NCBI GenBank assembly: GCA_964057225.1
Contig: OZ059899.1
Location: 15,384,501-15,448,500 of the forward strand
DNA from: Auanema rhodensis
Taxonomy: Eukaryota; Nematoda; Chromadorea; Rhabditida; Rhabditidae
Reading direction: 5' to 3'
Length of the DNA: 64,000 nucleotides
Below, one piece after another: positions 11,773-26,934 of the stretch. The notes under the pieces were generated by a model. The model was not told where the DNA came from, did no database searches, and saw only the letters and a list, made by a program, of their open reading frames with translations. Numbering within the stretch: position 1 is the stretch's first letter; each line of letters opens with the position of its first letter. The position numbers and the translations under genes were made by a program.

Positions 11773-13605
11773 TCTGAAGCTGATATATAACTAAGAAACA
11801 AAATTTAACAAGATAAAAACGAAAAAAGGGTAAATAAATGTTGGCATTGCACGTTACACACTAATATTAAACAAGGAGACCTGACTCATCTAAAGGGTAA
11901 ACAGAAGAGCAATCTAACAGAAACTCTGTCTTTCAATTTTCTTATCACAATAGTGTCAAGCGAATACGAAAACGAAGACAAAACGGTTTAGAAACAAAAA
12001 AATCGAAAATATATTGTGTTATTGCACTGGTGTCGAGAACATGAATGACAGACGAGACTCGGCACATCGAGGACGTCTGTTGGGTGGGCGCGAAATAAGC
12101 CAGCGTCACCTACAGAAACAAGTTCATATGCCATAATCATGTTCAAATGTCTAGTACTTTATACCTATGTGAAATTTTTGAAAAAATTGCTATAAAAAAC
12201 ACTAAACAAATACATTGCTCCTTCAGTCTAATAGCAAGATCTGGCTAGATGCTGAGGCGCTTCAACCATACTCCTTCGCATGCCAACCGCTCGCACGTGA
12301 TGGCAGTGACACTGGAGCACATTTCAAGCCATTCTGCCTCTTAGTTTTAATGTCAGCAGGTTCATATCACTGCTCAAGCAGATGATATGGCTTGATTTTT
12401 GGTTTTTCAAACTATATTTAAGATCACATTTGATGAGACCTGCCCAAGTTGTCTTTTTATTTTTCACAAAATATCTTTCTTTCGGGTTTTTTTAAAGATG
12501 CGGTTGTAAGTAAACGCTTCGATGTCTTGTTAATGTTTTCTTTGCTGTCATTGTCGAAATCAGACAATTTGTGACGCTGATGTAGTAGAAAGTTTTATGA
12601 GCTCTGTTCACAGGTTAAGTCATTTGAAAAAAAAAACTTTAAAAATATAAACGAAAACTAAATGAAAATAAACCGGGTTACATTAGAGATGATAAATTCG
12701 TAAATAAAACAATGTGTAATGACAAAAAAAGAGAAAGCGAATTTAAAACAACCAAGTGCTCTTCATAAAAAGAGAAATATATAGATAAAGAAAATTATTA
12801 TCACAATATAAGGAGAATCACCGCTACCATAAAACTGTGTCAAATGTTGAAATAGTACAAAACGTAATTAGAAGCTCTATATAAGTTCTATATTCACTAT
12901 GTACAATATAGAAATATTAATGAGCATACAAGGCTATGTACATATGAAAAACTTTTTTAACATGAGGCTAATTCTAACAATATTCCTCTGAGAATGCGCA
13001 AATCCCACCCGGATAAAGGAACAACGATCGGAAAAATGTGTAAGAGTTGAAAGGTGCTGGATCGAGTCCGATACCAAGTTATAAAGCATGACAGTATGTT
13101 TAGAAGGCACTAAATCAACCTCAAATGCGATCATGTAGAAGCTGAATTTCTAGTCACGGTATCAAACGTACGGAAACCCGACCGAATGTAAAAGAAAGAG
13201 AGTTAGAGAGAGACAGAGAGACTGGGAAGTCAGGGAAACGGATAATGCGAGGAGACACGGGGAAGAAGGCAAATACGACATTGGGGCCACGCAATATTTG
13301 AGGGAGACCGGTCTCTGAACATTCACCTCAATATTATCAATTATCAAAGACGGAACATCTAAAATAGTTCGTAGCACATTCATAATTAGCTTCCACGATG
13401 GTCTATTGAATGAGAAACTAATGAATTAGAACGATATTCCGGCTGAGTTTATAGACCAGACGCGCTGAAACATCCCCCCTCCCCTAAGATAGGCAAGAGG
13501 TGACACCCAAGAGTTAAGAGATTAAGATTAGAGGATGAATGAACATAAAAATGATCACTAATGCATTAACAGAAGAAAAAAAGTCTCAATACAAAACGAA
13601 ATTAA
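11773..13605. other. Intergenic: smg-6 promoter side and obr-1 3' flank
   Basis: About 1.8 kb without a supported gene. The 12030-12310 part is less AT-rich and includes GTGGGCGCGAAA and a CACGTG E-box near 12294, consistent with the smg-6 promoter. The 12800-13600 part is probably obr-1 3' UTR and flank. Confidence 0.55.
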
Positions 13606-16600
13606 TTAGAAAATATTCGGGCATCGAGACCAATCCTTTCGACTTTTGCAATCCCAATAATCATATTTGAATTTATGAATAAGGGCTCCTGTCAGTTCAT
13701 CTTGTGTCTTTGTGAACCAAAGTGGTGTATATTCTTCGTAATCACGTCCTGTAAAACCAGTCATTCACTCCCAGCATCATCATTATTACGATGCAGATCA
13801 ACCAACTGGAAATGGACAAACCTTCTGCCATAGCTTTCTCCATTTCAGCTTCTCGCTTTCGCCTAACCGCACGTTGTTTTTCTTCCACCTCCAATTTCTT
13901 CTTGTTTGATTCATCCCATCTAAAACAAAAAGCAAAAATGTTTCCATTAAAGTATTACTTCATCATTCTATTTGCCAACCGAAAAAAAACAAAAGCAAAA
14001 TAATTGACTGCTTTATGATTCACATTGATCACGTGAAACAAACGTCGCATTTCAACCCGAATCAATTAATAACATTTTGGAATATTTTAAGGGTAGAGCG
14101 GCTGCATTCGAAACTTTGTCCGATTCTTTCAAAACTTTTCATTTTTTACATAAGTCGTAATAGCTTACCGTCCATCTTCCATTAATCGCTGATCTGGTCG
14201 GAAACGAGTATCAGTTGGAGCTACACCCTCTTCAGGATCGTTTAGTTCAATAGCGAATTTAGTAAAATTATGCATTTTTTCTGAACCCGGACTGAAAAAG
14301 AAGAATATTATACATATATTATACGAAATGGCATACTATGGTGCGTTACACGTCCAAATACGTTGAGGGTTTTCATCAGTTTCAATTTTCATTTTATCTC
14401 CAGTGCCAGAATATCTGAACAAATTGTTGAGCAACAAATAAGAAATCTGCTAAACACCCACCTTACTACTTTCAATCTATCTACATATTTATCCCAAGTT
14501 CCTTGTATGACATATTTTGGTTCACCGTTAGCATTTTTCACTACTCCATAAATCTGAAGAACAAAAATGCTTCGATGGAAAACTAAACTGCTGTTTACCT
14601 TTCTCGGAGTTTCTTTACTGAAATATGAATATGGTATAAATTTCAGAAGACATTTTTCTCCAGTTTTATGATTAACGATATCCATTTCACCATGGTTATC
14701 AATCCACAGTTTACCCACAATAATATTGTGTACTGTGGTAGTAATCTAAATTCAGAACACGGTAATATCAACAAAAATATTGATAAAGTTTTCTTACTTT
14801 CTTATACGAATACTTGTTTCCTGATTCAGGAAAATGAACATGGCAGTAACCAACAGGGATAACGGAGAGGTATTTTCCACGGAATCGACTGGTTAGGATG
14901 AAATCTTGAAACATGAGCCATCCGTTACCATCCGCGTGATGTGCAGCAGCAGGGGGATGATGAGATACCTAAAAACAACTGATAAACATGCTTGTTTATA
15001 ATAGGAACAACAACCTGTTCAGCTATACTTCTCCATCCTAGATCGTCTAGTCTATCACATTCATAAGTTTCACCCAACAATGGATTAAACGGCTTATTAG
15101 TGCGATTTCCCGTTGTTGAATAGTTACTTACAGCATAAGCTGCCACATAACATAACTGAACTAAAGAATCCTGAAAGAATAAAGATATATGATAACAAGA
15201 AAACATTCCGCAAAACATACTAATTGAGCAGCTTCTTCCAATAAATGAGCATATTCAAGATCTTCCGTCACACGTTGAAGCACAGAAAGTGGTTCACTGA
15301 AGTTAACCTGTAAAGAATCTATATAGTATTAAAGTGAAATAGAATTAGACAAACGGGCATCGGTATTTTAGAAAGATCTTTTCCTATACAGTTTTTCATG
15401 ATGGACCATAAATTGATAGGTAAATCTGGCCTGTCAGGTAGTTTTGTTCGCCGTTCTCGCGAAGTTCCAGATTTTCTGGGTAGCGCTACCTGAAAAAAAA
15501 TGATCTAATTAAGGTTTCAACTTATGCAACATACCTGCGAGAAGGAATGCGAGGCAGCTTGACTATTGAGCATAGGTTGTACACCTCTGACATCATTGAG
15601 TTCTGAATTTGGTCGACTTGTCCTAAATCAAAAATTTATTAAGTATTAAGATGACAACATTTGTTAGTTGATCAGACCAAACGATAAGAAAGAGACTAGT
15701 TTTCGTAGATATTACTAATCCCTTATGAAAAAATATATAATGAAAAACATACTTTCTATCACTCAATTCTTCAGCAGCATCATGGAATTCATCTTCTTGG
15801 TCACTGTACGCCGAAACTGGAATTGGTGTTTTTGTGAAGGCAGAGGAAAAAGAATAGAACATGAGTCTCACTCAGTACATTTCATCGTGTATTGAGACGA
15901 AAAGAAAAACTTATACTCACGTGGAGGATTGCAACTATTGCTGCTGATCGTTGCTGCACGTTCAAGACTTGAATGTTGTTTCGCTAAAGCTTCTAACTGT
16001 TCATGCAACATTAGCTTTTCTCGTTGTTCAGATGCAACAATCTGAAAGAAGAAATGTAAAAAAACTGGATTTAAAGCATCTTTTTAGGAAACGGTCCCAC
16101 AAACTTGAAGATATGCGTGAAATGCGGGAATGAAAAAAAAAGATATAAACTATTTCACCTTTCCCAATTTCCTAGATCCGCAGTCAGAGAGATCAACAAA
16201 TTCGCTGCAAGCTTTTAGAACTTTGGAAGTAGTATTCTAAAGCATGATAAGTTGAGAAAAAAATATTTTTTGAGGTAAAACGAACGGTAAGCTGTCCAGC
16301 ACGATCGACAAGTGTTCTCTTATCAAATTCACCCTCGTTCACATACTTGATTAGTTCATCTCCGTGCTTCTCTAAATAAGGAACAATATATTTACGTAAA
16401 CTAAAAAATATTGATTAATAAAATGACAAAAACTTTAGCTTTTCAACAAAAGAATTGTTTTTATTTCAATCAATCTTCGATGAAAATCTAACATTGAACG
16501 TTTACAATTCCTTAATTCATAAAAGAAAAACAGTGTTTTCAATTCTGCCGTTTTTAGACAGTGAGTCCCTAACTTTTTTCAGTCTCTGATTCTCTACCTT

Positions 16601-19600
16601 ACAACTACTACCTCACCCAGTCAAACTCTATACCACCTTATCATTCATAGTCCGAAAAAGTTAGACTTGTCAATAACATGCCCACCCATCCATTCAGAAG
16701 GAAATGTTTAGAAAATAAGAATTCAAAAAACAGGCTCAAACAATATAAAATATAAACAACATACCTAGAACTTTGGCAGTAGACTGAAGCTCATTTAATT
16801 TTCGAGCAAGTTGTTGATGAACAATCTTTAAAGCATCAGATCTTGATTCACCAGAAGATACCAAAGCATCATCATCTTCATCTAAATTATCGAATTTATT
16901 ACAACTTTCTTACAACTAAAAACCATCCGTATAATTCAAAAGTACATTCGTAAGTGAGAAAATAAAGGTGAAGAACACGAAAAACACGAAAAACATACCA
17001 CTTTCTGCTTGTCTTATAGCTTTATGACGTGAATATTCTAAAGCAGTGATCCATTTTTGGCGATCAACATCATTTTGAGCTTTTAGGTGAAATGTTTGAG
17101 ATGAAGCTGATATAACAATGTTGTTAGTCACCTGAAAATAAGAGGAAACAGTTCATGGTTCAAAGACTAAACGAATATGATTAATGAAAATAATCACTCT
17201 TTCTCTTGGTTGCTGCCACTACCATTTTTAGAAAGAAAAAATGTTAAACTGATATGAAGTAAAGCTACCTTATCAGATAAAATATGAGCTTCCTTAAGGT
17301 TGATACTTCCACGACACGTTTGTCCTACTTCATTAGGATTCCTGGAACGAATTACATAATTTGCAGAAAATTGGAAATGGAAAAAATAAATGTTAGTTGG
17401 TATATTTGCTGCATTCTTTTGAGATATAGCAGATGTTCGATAAAAAACATAGGGGGATATTGGTCAAATGATGAAAACCTACAGCATAACTTTAAGACTT
17501 TGACTTTCTCGTTTTTTTTCACGATCGAATGAAAAGCAAAAATGCTTCATTTTAGTGTCAGGATGTGTTTAAAGTGACTTTGAATAGATATTCATTTCGA
17601 CTTGGCTAAAAGGAAGTGATCGATGGTACTTTCAAAGGATACTGGTTTCCATGACGCCCAAAACTATATAGATATATGCACAATATGCTAATATGTTGGC
17701 AACGTATTCAAGTTCATTTTTTATGTTCACGCGACGTTAAGAGGCTGCATTTGCCCAACTACGAAAGTATGTTTGTTCATGTAGCACTTTGAACGAGAAA
17801 CTGCTTATTTCACAATGAAATATAATTCTGGTGCTATTCTTCAAATATTCAAGACTGCGAAGAATCAATTTTGATTGATTTTGAAGAAATATAGTCAATA
17901 GGTGTCGTGATAACAGCTTTAGTGATAGACAAAGGAGGAAAAGTGATCAGGGAGAACAAGGCACGAAGTTCATAAACATCGAACTTTAAAAAAGCAAAGT
18001 TTGTTGATATCATAGGAATATGCAACCTTAGTGTGAGAAAAGGGTAAAATAAACATGCAAAACATGACGGAATGAAAGTAAAAATAAAAATTTAAAAAAC
18101 GTTAATTACCCATTTCCGTTCTCCTCATCTTCAGCTATAGAATAGAAATAATCATCTACAGAGTCTTTTCGCGATCTCCGCCGACCTAGAGGGAAATAGC
18201 AACCTGAGATTCGCTTACGAGCCCTTCGCAATCGTCCGCGGAGGTTCGTCATCACAGCAGCTCGACTCCTGCCAGTCTTTCCGCCGATCTTATCTTTGTC
18301 TTCCATACAAAGCAGGGGAGGGGTAACCTTCTCTCCTGCGACTCTTTAGGACTGTGTGTCTGAGAGAGGAAGCAATCAAATGAAGGAACGAGAGAGATGG
18401 AGTGTAAGAGTGACACAAGAAAAGCGTACGAAGACTGGAGCGATAATCAATCCATGAGATCGGGCGACAGCCTCACACTGTCGTCGCACAAGTTGTCGTA
18501 GTCGTTGTCGTTGATGTAGTCCTGATATTTCTTGTTGTCAGAATTGGAAAGAAATAAGATATTCGAAAGAATAATAAAAACGATGAGACGAGTTCAGAGG
18601 TGAAGCGCAGCCACACAGGAAAGAAAACGAAATTAAAAGGTCCAATCGTCGAAGTACAAATATCGCGAACTTCGGGAGTCGTCTGCTCCGGCGGAACAAG
18701 AAAAACGCAAGTCTGCACAAACAGTATCCGGAAAACGCAGCAAGTTTGCGTCAGTGTGATTTTCTACGCTGAAACAATACTACTAGATGCTCTTCATGAG
18801 AAGCCGACCCCGTCGTCGTGGTCGTTGTTGAGGTAGCTGCAGTCAGTTGCACAAGTGATTCATCTACTAGGAAACGAGAGCACGACAAACGCAAAATGGT
18901 CACGGATCGATATAACGAACCGCGATTATTATATGGGAGAGTTGGCGATCACACGGTGACTGAGAGAGAAAGAACTAGGAAGAGAAAACGATAAATTCAG
19001 AAGCGCAAAAGAGAGAGGTGAGAACGACTACGAAATACGCATACAGTTTATAAAGACGATAATGATGAGTTATATATGTTATAACATATGATGAAGTGGA
19101 AGGAGAGAGAAAGAAGATAATGATAGCAGACAGCGTACGATGAGAGCAAGACGGGTTCGTGTCTTGCCCGGTCCAATATTTGACCAAGAGAAGCAAGATT
19201 TGGCGAGAATTGAGAGAGCATTAAAGAGAGACATAGAGAAAGTTGAAGACTCGTCTATTCTCACTTTTATAAACTTCTCCACACGTGTAGAACATGATAT
19301 CAGCTGGAGAAAACTGAATGCCAGTAAATACAATCTACACATATAGATTTATAGAAATGTGCATTTGACTATTGAATCATATGATTCATTGTAACGCTTA
19401 GAAGGATAGGCTTATAGAAATGGAAATAAATAGCGAAGCTATTTCTCGGTATGAAGCCGTTAACATATGCATTGCTGTTCCAATTTGATCAAACAGGAAA
19501 TCGATCAGAGAAATAGGGGGGGGGGGTCCACAAAGAAAAACAAACAACTAAATAAAAAAAACGCACCTATAATAACTAAGAACGGCCTCGGAATCTAGAA

Positions 19601-20058
19601 CGAACCAACGTTGGCGATAGCCTTTTATGTAATTCGTCCACTTATTTAACCAACCGGCCTTGTCGACTTCACTAAACATAGATAATGACTGAATAAACAA
19701 TAAATATAATACTGACAAAGGAAAATAAGTCCTGACTTGCATTCAGAAATTGATAAATGCAGTTAAAAGTTTTTGGATATGCGTTTGAAACGATTGCTAG
19801 TGATATGTATATGAATCGATAACACAAGTTCTTAACAATTAAGACCCCCTAGGAAGACAGAGAAAGCGAAAACTAGAGGGAGGGAACGAAGGAGGAAACA
19901 ATAATACTGCCAACATGCTTGAGTCAGCAGTATAGAGCCCAAAAATTAGAAAAAACAAAATGAGAAAACCAAAAACATTTGAAAAAAAAAAATTAAGCTA
20001 ACCCCGCGCAGATATCGCCACCACAAGTCGAAGAAATTGAGCCGCCTTTTGAAGACAT
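13606..20058 (-). CDS. obr-1: Oxysterol-binding protein (OSBP family, PH + FFAT-like + ORD)
   Basis: OSBP exchanges sterol and PI4P between ER and Golgi membranes. In order, the exons encode a PH domain ([59 protein letters not shown]), a coiled/helical linker ([17 protein letters not shown]), an FFAT-like EFHDAAE, and the ORD ([35 protein letters not shown]; signature [43 protein letters not shown], then TAA at 13606). This is the near-complete OSBP1 architecture. The proposed start is the ATG at 20058 ([14 protein letters not shown]), six bases after TTATTATCAG and in phase with a TTTAG acceptor giving EVDKAGW. An alternative is the ATG at 19679 ([10 protein letters not shown]). A further small exon-like segment (20107-20171, GHGELLKDVDFAKK) may be 5' UTR or another first exon. 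The large introns between 17.3 and 19.6 kb are unlike the short ones downstream. Confidence 0.95.
18110..18306 (-). CDS. Alternative first coding exon of obr-1 (basic N-terminus)
   Basis: A minus-strand open exon starts at the ATG at 18306 ([16 protein letters not shown]), is rich in Arg/Lys ([19 protein letters not shown]), turns acidic ([10 protein letters not shown]) and ends at a GTAATT donor at 18109. It lies inside the obr-1 intron that separates the first PH exon from the [10 protein letters not shown] exon. Its donor phase (two bases) matches that acceptor exactly, as does the normal upstream exon. The predicted isoform would replace the first PH strands with a basic/acidic tail. Expression is not proven. 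Confidence 0.6.
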
Positions 20059-21356
20059 TCTCGACCTGATAATAAAAAAACCGATTTTGCACCGATTTTA
20101 TCAAATAATTACCTATTCGATTTACTTCGGCTATCTTTTTTGCAAAGTCAACGTCTTTCAGCAGTTCACCATGTCCCTGAAACCATATCAAATGAGCACA
20201 GTATCAGCACAAAAGCATAGATTATCAAGAGGACAAGTTCAAAGAGTACTCTTGTCTCATGAATGTTTCTATGATAAAGATACAAAGACAAAAGGTAAGA
20301 AGAGAGTGAAAACAGGGACAGCAACGCAGAATTTCCAAAAATTTTGAATAATATGAGAATAAGACATGGAAAAGACCTGTAAACTGGGACGACTGATGAG
20401 CAGAACTGAAACAGAGATACACACAAGAATACAGATCCGAACAACGAGATAAAATTTTTATAAACAACAAGAATTTAGAACAATTTTATATTGAAACAGT
20501 GTAGGACAACTTAGATCCTTAGCAGCAACAGCAATGATCTTAGTTCCAGTTATAGAAACACATAAACAATAAAAGATTGACCATTTGTTGTTGCGATTGG
20601 GAAGGAGAGAAAAGAAGGAAGGGAATAGAGGAAGAAAGTGCAAAACAAAAAAATTGGTGAGTGAAAAACGACGGAAATTACGAGCGTGGATATTAAAGAA
20701 AATGATGAGAGTGGGAAGAAGCCCACGCTTTTGAATTGCCGTAAATTTGATTAGATTATGTGTTGGACAACGCCATCAGAAAATCTTTATTTTAACGGAC
20801 TCACGGTAGTTGTACTAAAATCATAAAAAATTTCTAGGGTATTGGAAGAAGCTTCATAGGAACGAACTCCATGGTCCCTCACCTCTCATGAAAATCGAAT
20901 TTCTTGCGCCATTTTAGCCAACAGCAACCTCATTATGCTCCGCCCATTATCTTGTGCGGCGCTCTGCAACAGATGCGCACTTGTCAATATTAATTATTGA
21001 GCTAGTTTGTTAAAGGAATCGCCAGTCCCTAAGCAGAGTTTTATGCAGTATTGGCTTCATGACATTTTATTTAATGAAACAGTATAATTGATTATTTTAA
21101 GTATTTTATTCTTGTTATTTTGATTTGTTTCAAAGTTATAAATCAAGCCTATTTTTGAAGTCAATCACCTTTGCACGACACATCAACTTTTTTCATTGTT
21201 TACTCAGCTTCTTTTTACAATCAACATCTTACAGAAAGCGGGTGTATAACATTTCTTTTGGAAATGATCTAAAAAGGAACTGTAAGTAGCAAAAGTAAGT
21301 TAGCATATTTTCTATTTAATTATTATTACTTATGTTGTATCTTCTTATAGACTGAG
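20059..21356. promoter_or_regulatory. Divergent promoter region between obr-1 and cyy-1
   Basis: About 1.3 kb between two outward-facing genes. The block 20910-20965 is the only GC-rich part. It contains GCGCCATTTT (E2F-like) and GCTCCGCCC at 20937-20945, the reverse complement of a GGGCGGAGC element also found upstream of exosc8 and of the bZIP gene. The rest is AT-rich with no supported exon except a possible obr-1 5' exon near 20107-20171. Confidence 0.5.
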
Positions 21357-22937
<1,581 letters not shown>

Positions 22938-23561
22938 AAACACGGATCAATTTTTGACAAAAACTTAGCAGAGCTTCTAATCCTCATAATGCTGATAGCA
23001 TAATCTGTTGCATTATCTCCAAAAGGGTTCAATTAAACTCTTCTCCAAACTCACCAATAGTTATTGAAATTAATCTTAAATTCAATCTTGTCATTGCTAG
23101 TTTTATTAGTCAACAGGTCACACGCCATTTCTCATTTTGTGTCTTTTTACTTTAATACGGACAGTTTTTTCGCTATTGTCAACCTTTTTCAAATTTTGTT
23201 TATAACTTTACCTTTATTTGTTATCCATGCAATCTCATGTGCTTCCATATTATATAAAAAAGTAATATAAGCTGATTCATCGGAGAACTGTGTAATGGGG
23301 GAAAAATTTTTTTTCGCTTTTAAAGTTCCCCTTCATTCATGTTATTTATTAATTTTTTTTAGGTCTATTGTTGTTGCTCGTAATTATTTAAGTCGTTATT
23401 TATTTATGGAAATTCCTACGTTCAAAACACCACACAGCATAAAGCTTTGCATTTAAATTCAATTTCATGTTTTATTGTATCGTTTGAAACGTTTTATCTG
23501 ATAAAAAAGTTTCAAATTCAGCAATGTCTTCTGTTAGCATTTCATTTCGCAGTTCAGTACA
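22938..23561. other. cyy-1 3' UTR and intergenic spacer
   Basis: About 620 bp of AT-rich DNA between two same-strand genes. The gap is wider than the roughly 100 bp typical of nematode operons, so independent promoters are more likely. No exon seen. Confidence 0.55.
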
Positions 23562-26500
23562 ATGTGTGATCATGGTCATAGTCACGGGGGCGGTTGTGCT
23601 GGAGAAGCACATCTTGCTCCAAACACTACAGATGTAATGCGATATGATATGCATCAGTTTATAGAAAAAGATAAGGTTAATCATAAATATTTTATTGATA
23701 GAATAAATGTCTTTCAAAGTGACCACAATTCTATAAAATTCAGGTTACTGTCCTCAATGAATCTCAAGATGGTAATGGAAAATTGGTTTTTAAATCAATG
23801 GAAGAACGTGCAGATAGGCACGGCATTCTATTAGAAACATATATAAGCCTTTAATTGCAGATCAAAATTTGTTGAGAGTGACTGTGATGAAGAACTGCTT
23901 TTTAATATTCCATTCACAGGTCATGTACGAATTACCGGATTATCCGTGATTGGTGATCAGGATTCCTCACATCCAGCTCAAATTCGTTTATTCAAGGATA
24001 AGCCAGCGGTGTGTTAGAATTTGCCATATATATTCTTTTTAAATCAATGTTTTTCTTTCGGGCGTTTTTTTTTCAAAAAATTACAATGATATTGAGTGGT
24101 CGTGATAATTTGCATACGTGTGATCGACACGTGAAAATAAATTCTCATTTCGATGAAAAGAATTGAAACTAATGGTTGTATTCCTATTAACAATAGTAAA
24201 CTGAATGTTTACTATGTCTCACAATGTCTAAAATCAAACCGCAATTCATGAGATCTACTTTCAGATGTCATTCGATGACTGCTCCATTGAAGCTGATCAA
24301 GCAATTGATTTGAAGATGGATCCGCAAGGTTATTATTTTTTTTTGTTTATCACAAAATTTCAACTTCACCGGACTATTTTAAAAGATCATAGCCCCTCAG
24401 TAATTCGTTTGCTCAATTGTTGTTTCTGTCGTATTTTTGATATAACAAGCTCTGAGTCATCTGGCACTTGCGTGAGTACGATGATTCACTTGAGGATTGT
24501 TACAAAACTTTGTTAGTCATTTCGGTCTGTGAGAATTAATGGTAAAAAACGTAAAAAAATTAACATGAAATTGGAAACAAATCTACTTTTATACTCTTTC
24601 TCGTTCATTAAAAGCAAAATCGTAGAAGTGTATAAAAAGAAATTTATCTCCCCCGCTCTCTTCGTTTAGAATACGGTAATTGTGTTTTCTATTCTATATA
24701 CTATATACATATATAGTAAGTGATGTAGATAAGAGGTGTGGTCAGTGAGTAATTAGAGAGGATCAGCACACATCATGTGTCTACTACTATCCTAAAATAA
24801 TAGTTCATTCAGCAAGTCTTATAAGAGCAAAAAAAGGGATGATGAGAGGTGAGGTGGAGATGATACCGAGATTAGATTACAGTCTGTTTCCCTATTTTTT
24901 CGTAATTTCTCTCTTAGTCCCTTCCTTTATGTAGGACCGTATACTTTTTTGACGACAAAATTGATTGAGACAGTTGCCCTTGAATAAGATATGACTATTC
25001 ATCCGAGAAAATGTAAAAAGAATATTCATAATGGGGTTGATCATATATGTAAGAATTTGTTTCTGTTTTTTTAGGACTAATTGATTATCCGCTGAAAGCG
25101 TCTAAATTTGGGAATTTGACTCATCTTTCTATACAGGTAAATGAATACACTTGCTAGCAAATGTTCAAGTTGCATTTGAAGGTTAAAAAAAATTTTGGAG
25201 CTGATGAAACGAAAATTTTCTATATCGGCCTCCGTGGAGAGTTTCAACATGAATTCCGACAACGGGTAAGTTTTTTTGTATGAAAAAACATCAGAGTTTT
25301 CAAGTTGGCCACTGTTTCTACCACCCAACCAAAGAAATTATTGTTTCTACCTTGTTAAGCAGCTTTGTTTAGATTCGCGTAAGGTCTATTTGTTCAAATT
25401 GCCATGATCCACCATTATGACCAATGCGAGCCCCGAGTTGTTCTGTTTCTCTCTTTCTCACGCATTCTCTAACCTGCTTTAGTTGTCAAGCTCATACAGC
25501 TGTTTCCTATTTGCCATAGTTTTTGGTGATTGTAATGCAGGATGTCTACTGGGTGAAATGACGTATCCATGAAATTAGATTCCGTAGATACCAGTCGTCA
25601 TTGTGGAAACTGTCTTGGTGATCCACTATTGATATCTGAACAAATTAATGAGAGCTAAGAGAAAACAGAAGAAACATCTAATTTATTTTTTTCTTTTTAC
25701 ATAGCCGATTGATATTGACATTAATGACTTCTCTTTTGAAGTACGTCTATTGCGCTATTACCACATTTCTCTAGGAAGATAATAAGTGATCATACGGTAG
25801 AAAGGGACACAAATCGGTGCATGGGTCAATACCAAATGGCCACTCCATTGCCTTTCTCTACTCTATCCTCAATTGCACTCTCAACTTTTTATTCTATTTT
25901 CTTTCTTTCTCCAACACTTACTCTTTGCTGCCTGTGTCTCTGTAACTCTCAGTAAGTCAGAGTTGACCTTTCCTGATCGAGTTGTGCCAAACCCTTCTCG
26001 CATGTCACCTGTCCTCGCTCTTCCTCTTCCACAGAGATGTGCTACAGTAACCGCAGATAGGAAGAGGCCTTGTTTTGAATGAATGAGAATTCTGAATATA
26101 ACAAATTGCCTTGTCTATTCATTGTATGGAAATTTGTATGCAATTCCATCTTCTGTCCTTACAGAAGTAGACTAATCGAAAAATACAAAAAAATGTCTTC
26201 CAGTAATCGCATGGGAGGCTTTCAGCACTAATGAAAGTTCCAAAATTACGAAAATTGAATGTAGTTGAAATACATGAATTTTGAACATTTAAAAGCTTCA
26301 TATTAAATATTCTACTTATCTTCACTTTTATTCTTTATAGCACCTGGCTAGCAAGTTTATTACTCAATTTGAATAATTATTTTCAAGCAAAAGCCTTGGA
26401 TTGTCTTTTTTCATTTGGGAATTTCGGTTTCTCATCAATATACTGACATCTAGCTCCATGTGAGAACGAAAAATGGCTGTCAATTTCTCTTATAAAGCCA

Positions 26501-26934
26501 TATATAGCTCAGAGACCAAACTCTGGCGCTAAATTGTCTTTGCTTGTCTTACCACCCAATGAACTATCCTGGTCGTCGTCACGCATTTTTTCGGTATTAA
26601 ACTGGCCGTTCGTCATATGCTATCAGAGACATAGCTATTAAGAAAAGTATTTCCGGACCTTACGCTTGTTCATTTCTCAGAATTTGACTTCTTATATCCT
26701 CCAGAAAACTTAAGAGTTTCAACGAAACTGTGATTTCTACGATCTCTCGCAGAAAAAATCTGATAAGGGTTTCTTAGATTATCTTCCACGACCAAGCACG
26801 AATTATACTGGAACAATGTAGAAAATCTTTTATTTTTTCCTTTACAGATTGCAATTGCCACATATGAAGCTAGAGCAATTCCAGAAGATCACAAAGGTGA
26901 AATTCCAGAAGGAGCTCATTACGAAATGATGTAG
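23562..26934 (+). CDS. pithd1: PITH domain-containing protein 1 (PITHD1)
   Basis: The PITH domain, shared with TXNL1, is a jelly-roll module that binds the proteasome. Exons encode [11 protein letters not shown] (matching the human SHGHSHGGG start), [83 protein letters not shown] and [16 protein letters not shown], then TAG at 26934. The order and motifs match human PITHD1 along its whole length. A CAG lies five bases before the start, suggesting trans-splicing. The last intron (about 25268-26847, 1.6 kb) is far longer than the others, and no nested gene was found in it. Confidence 0.94.
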
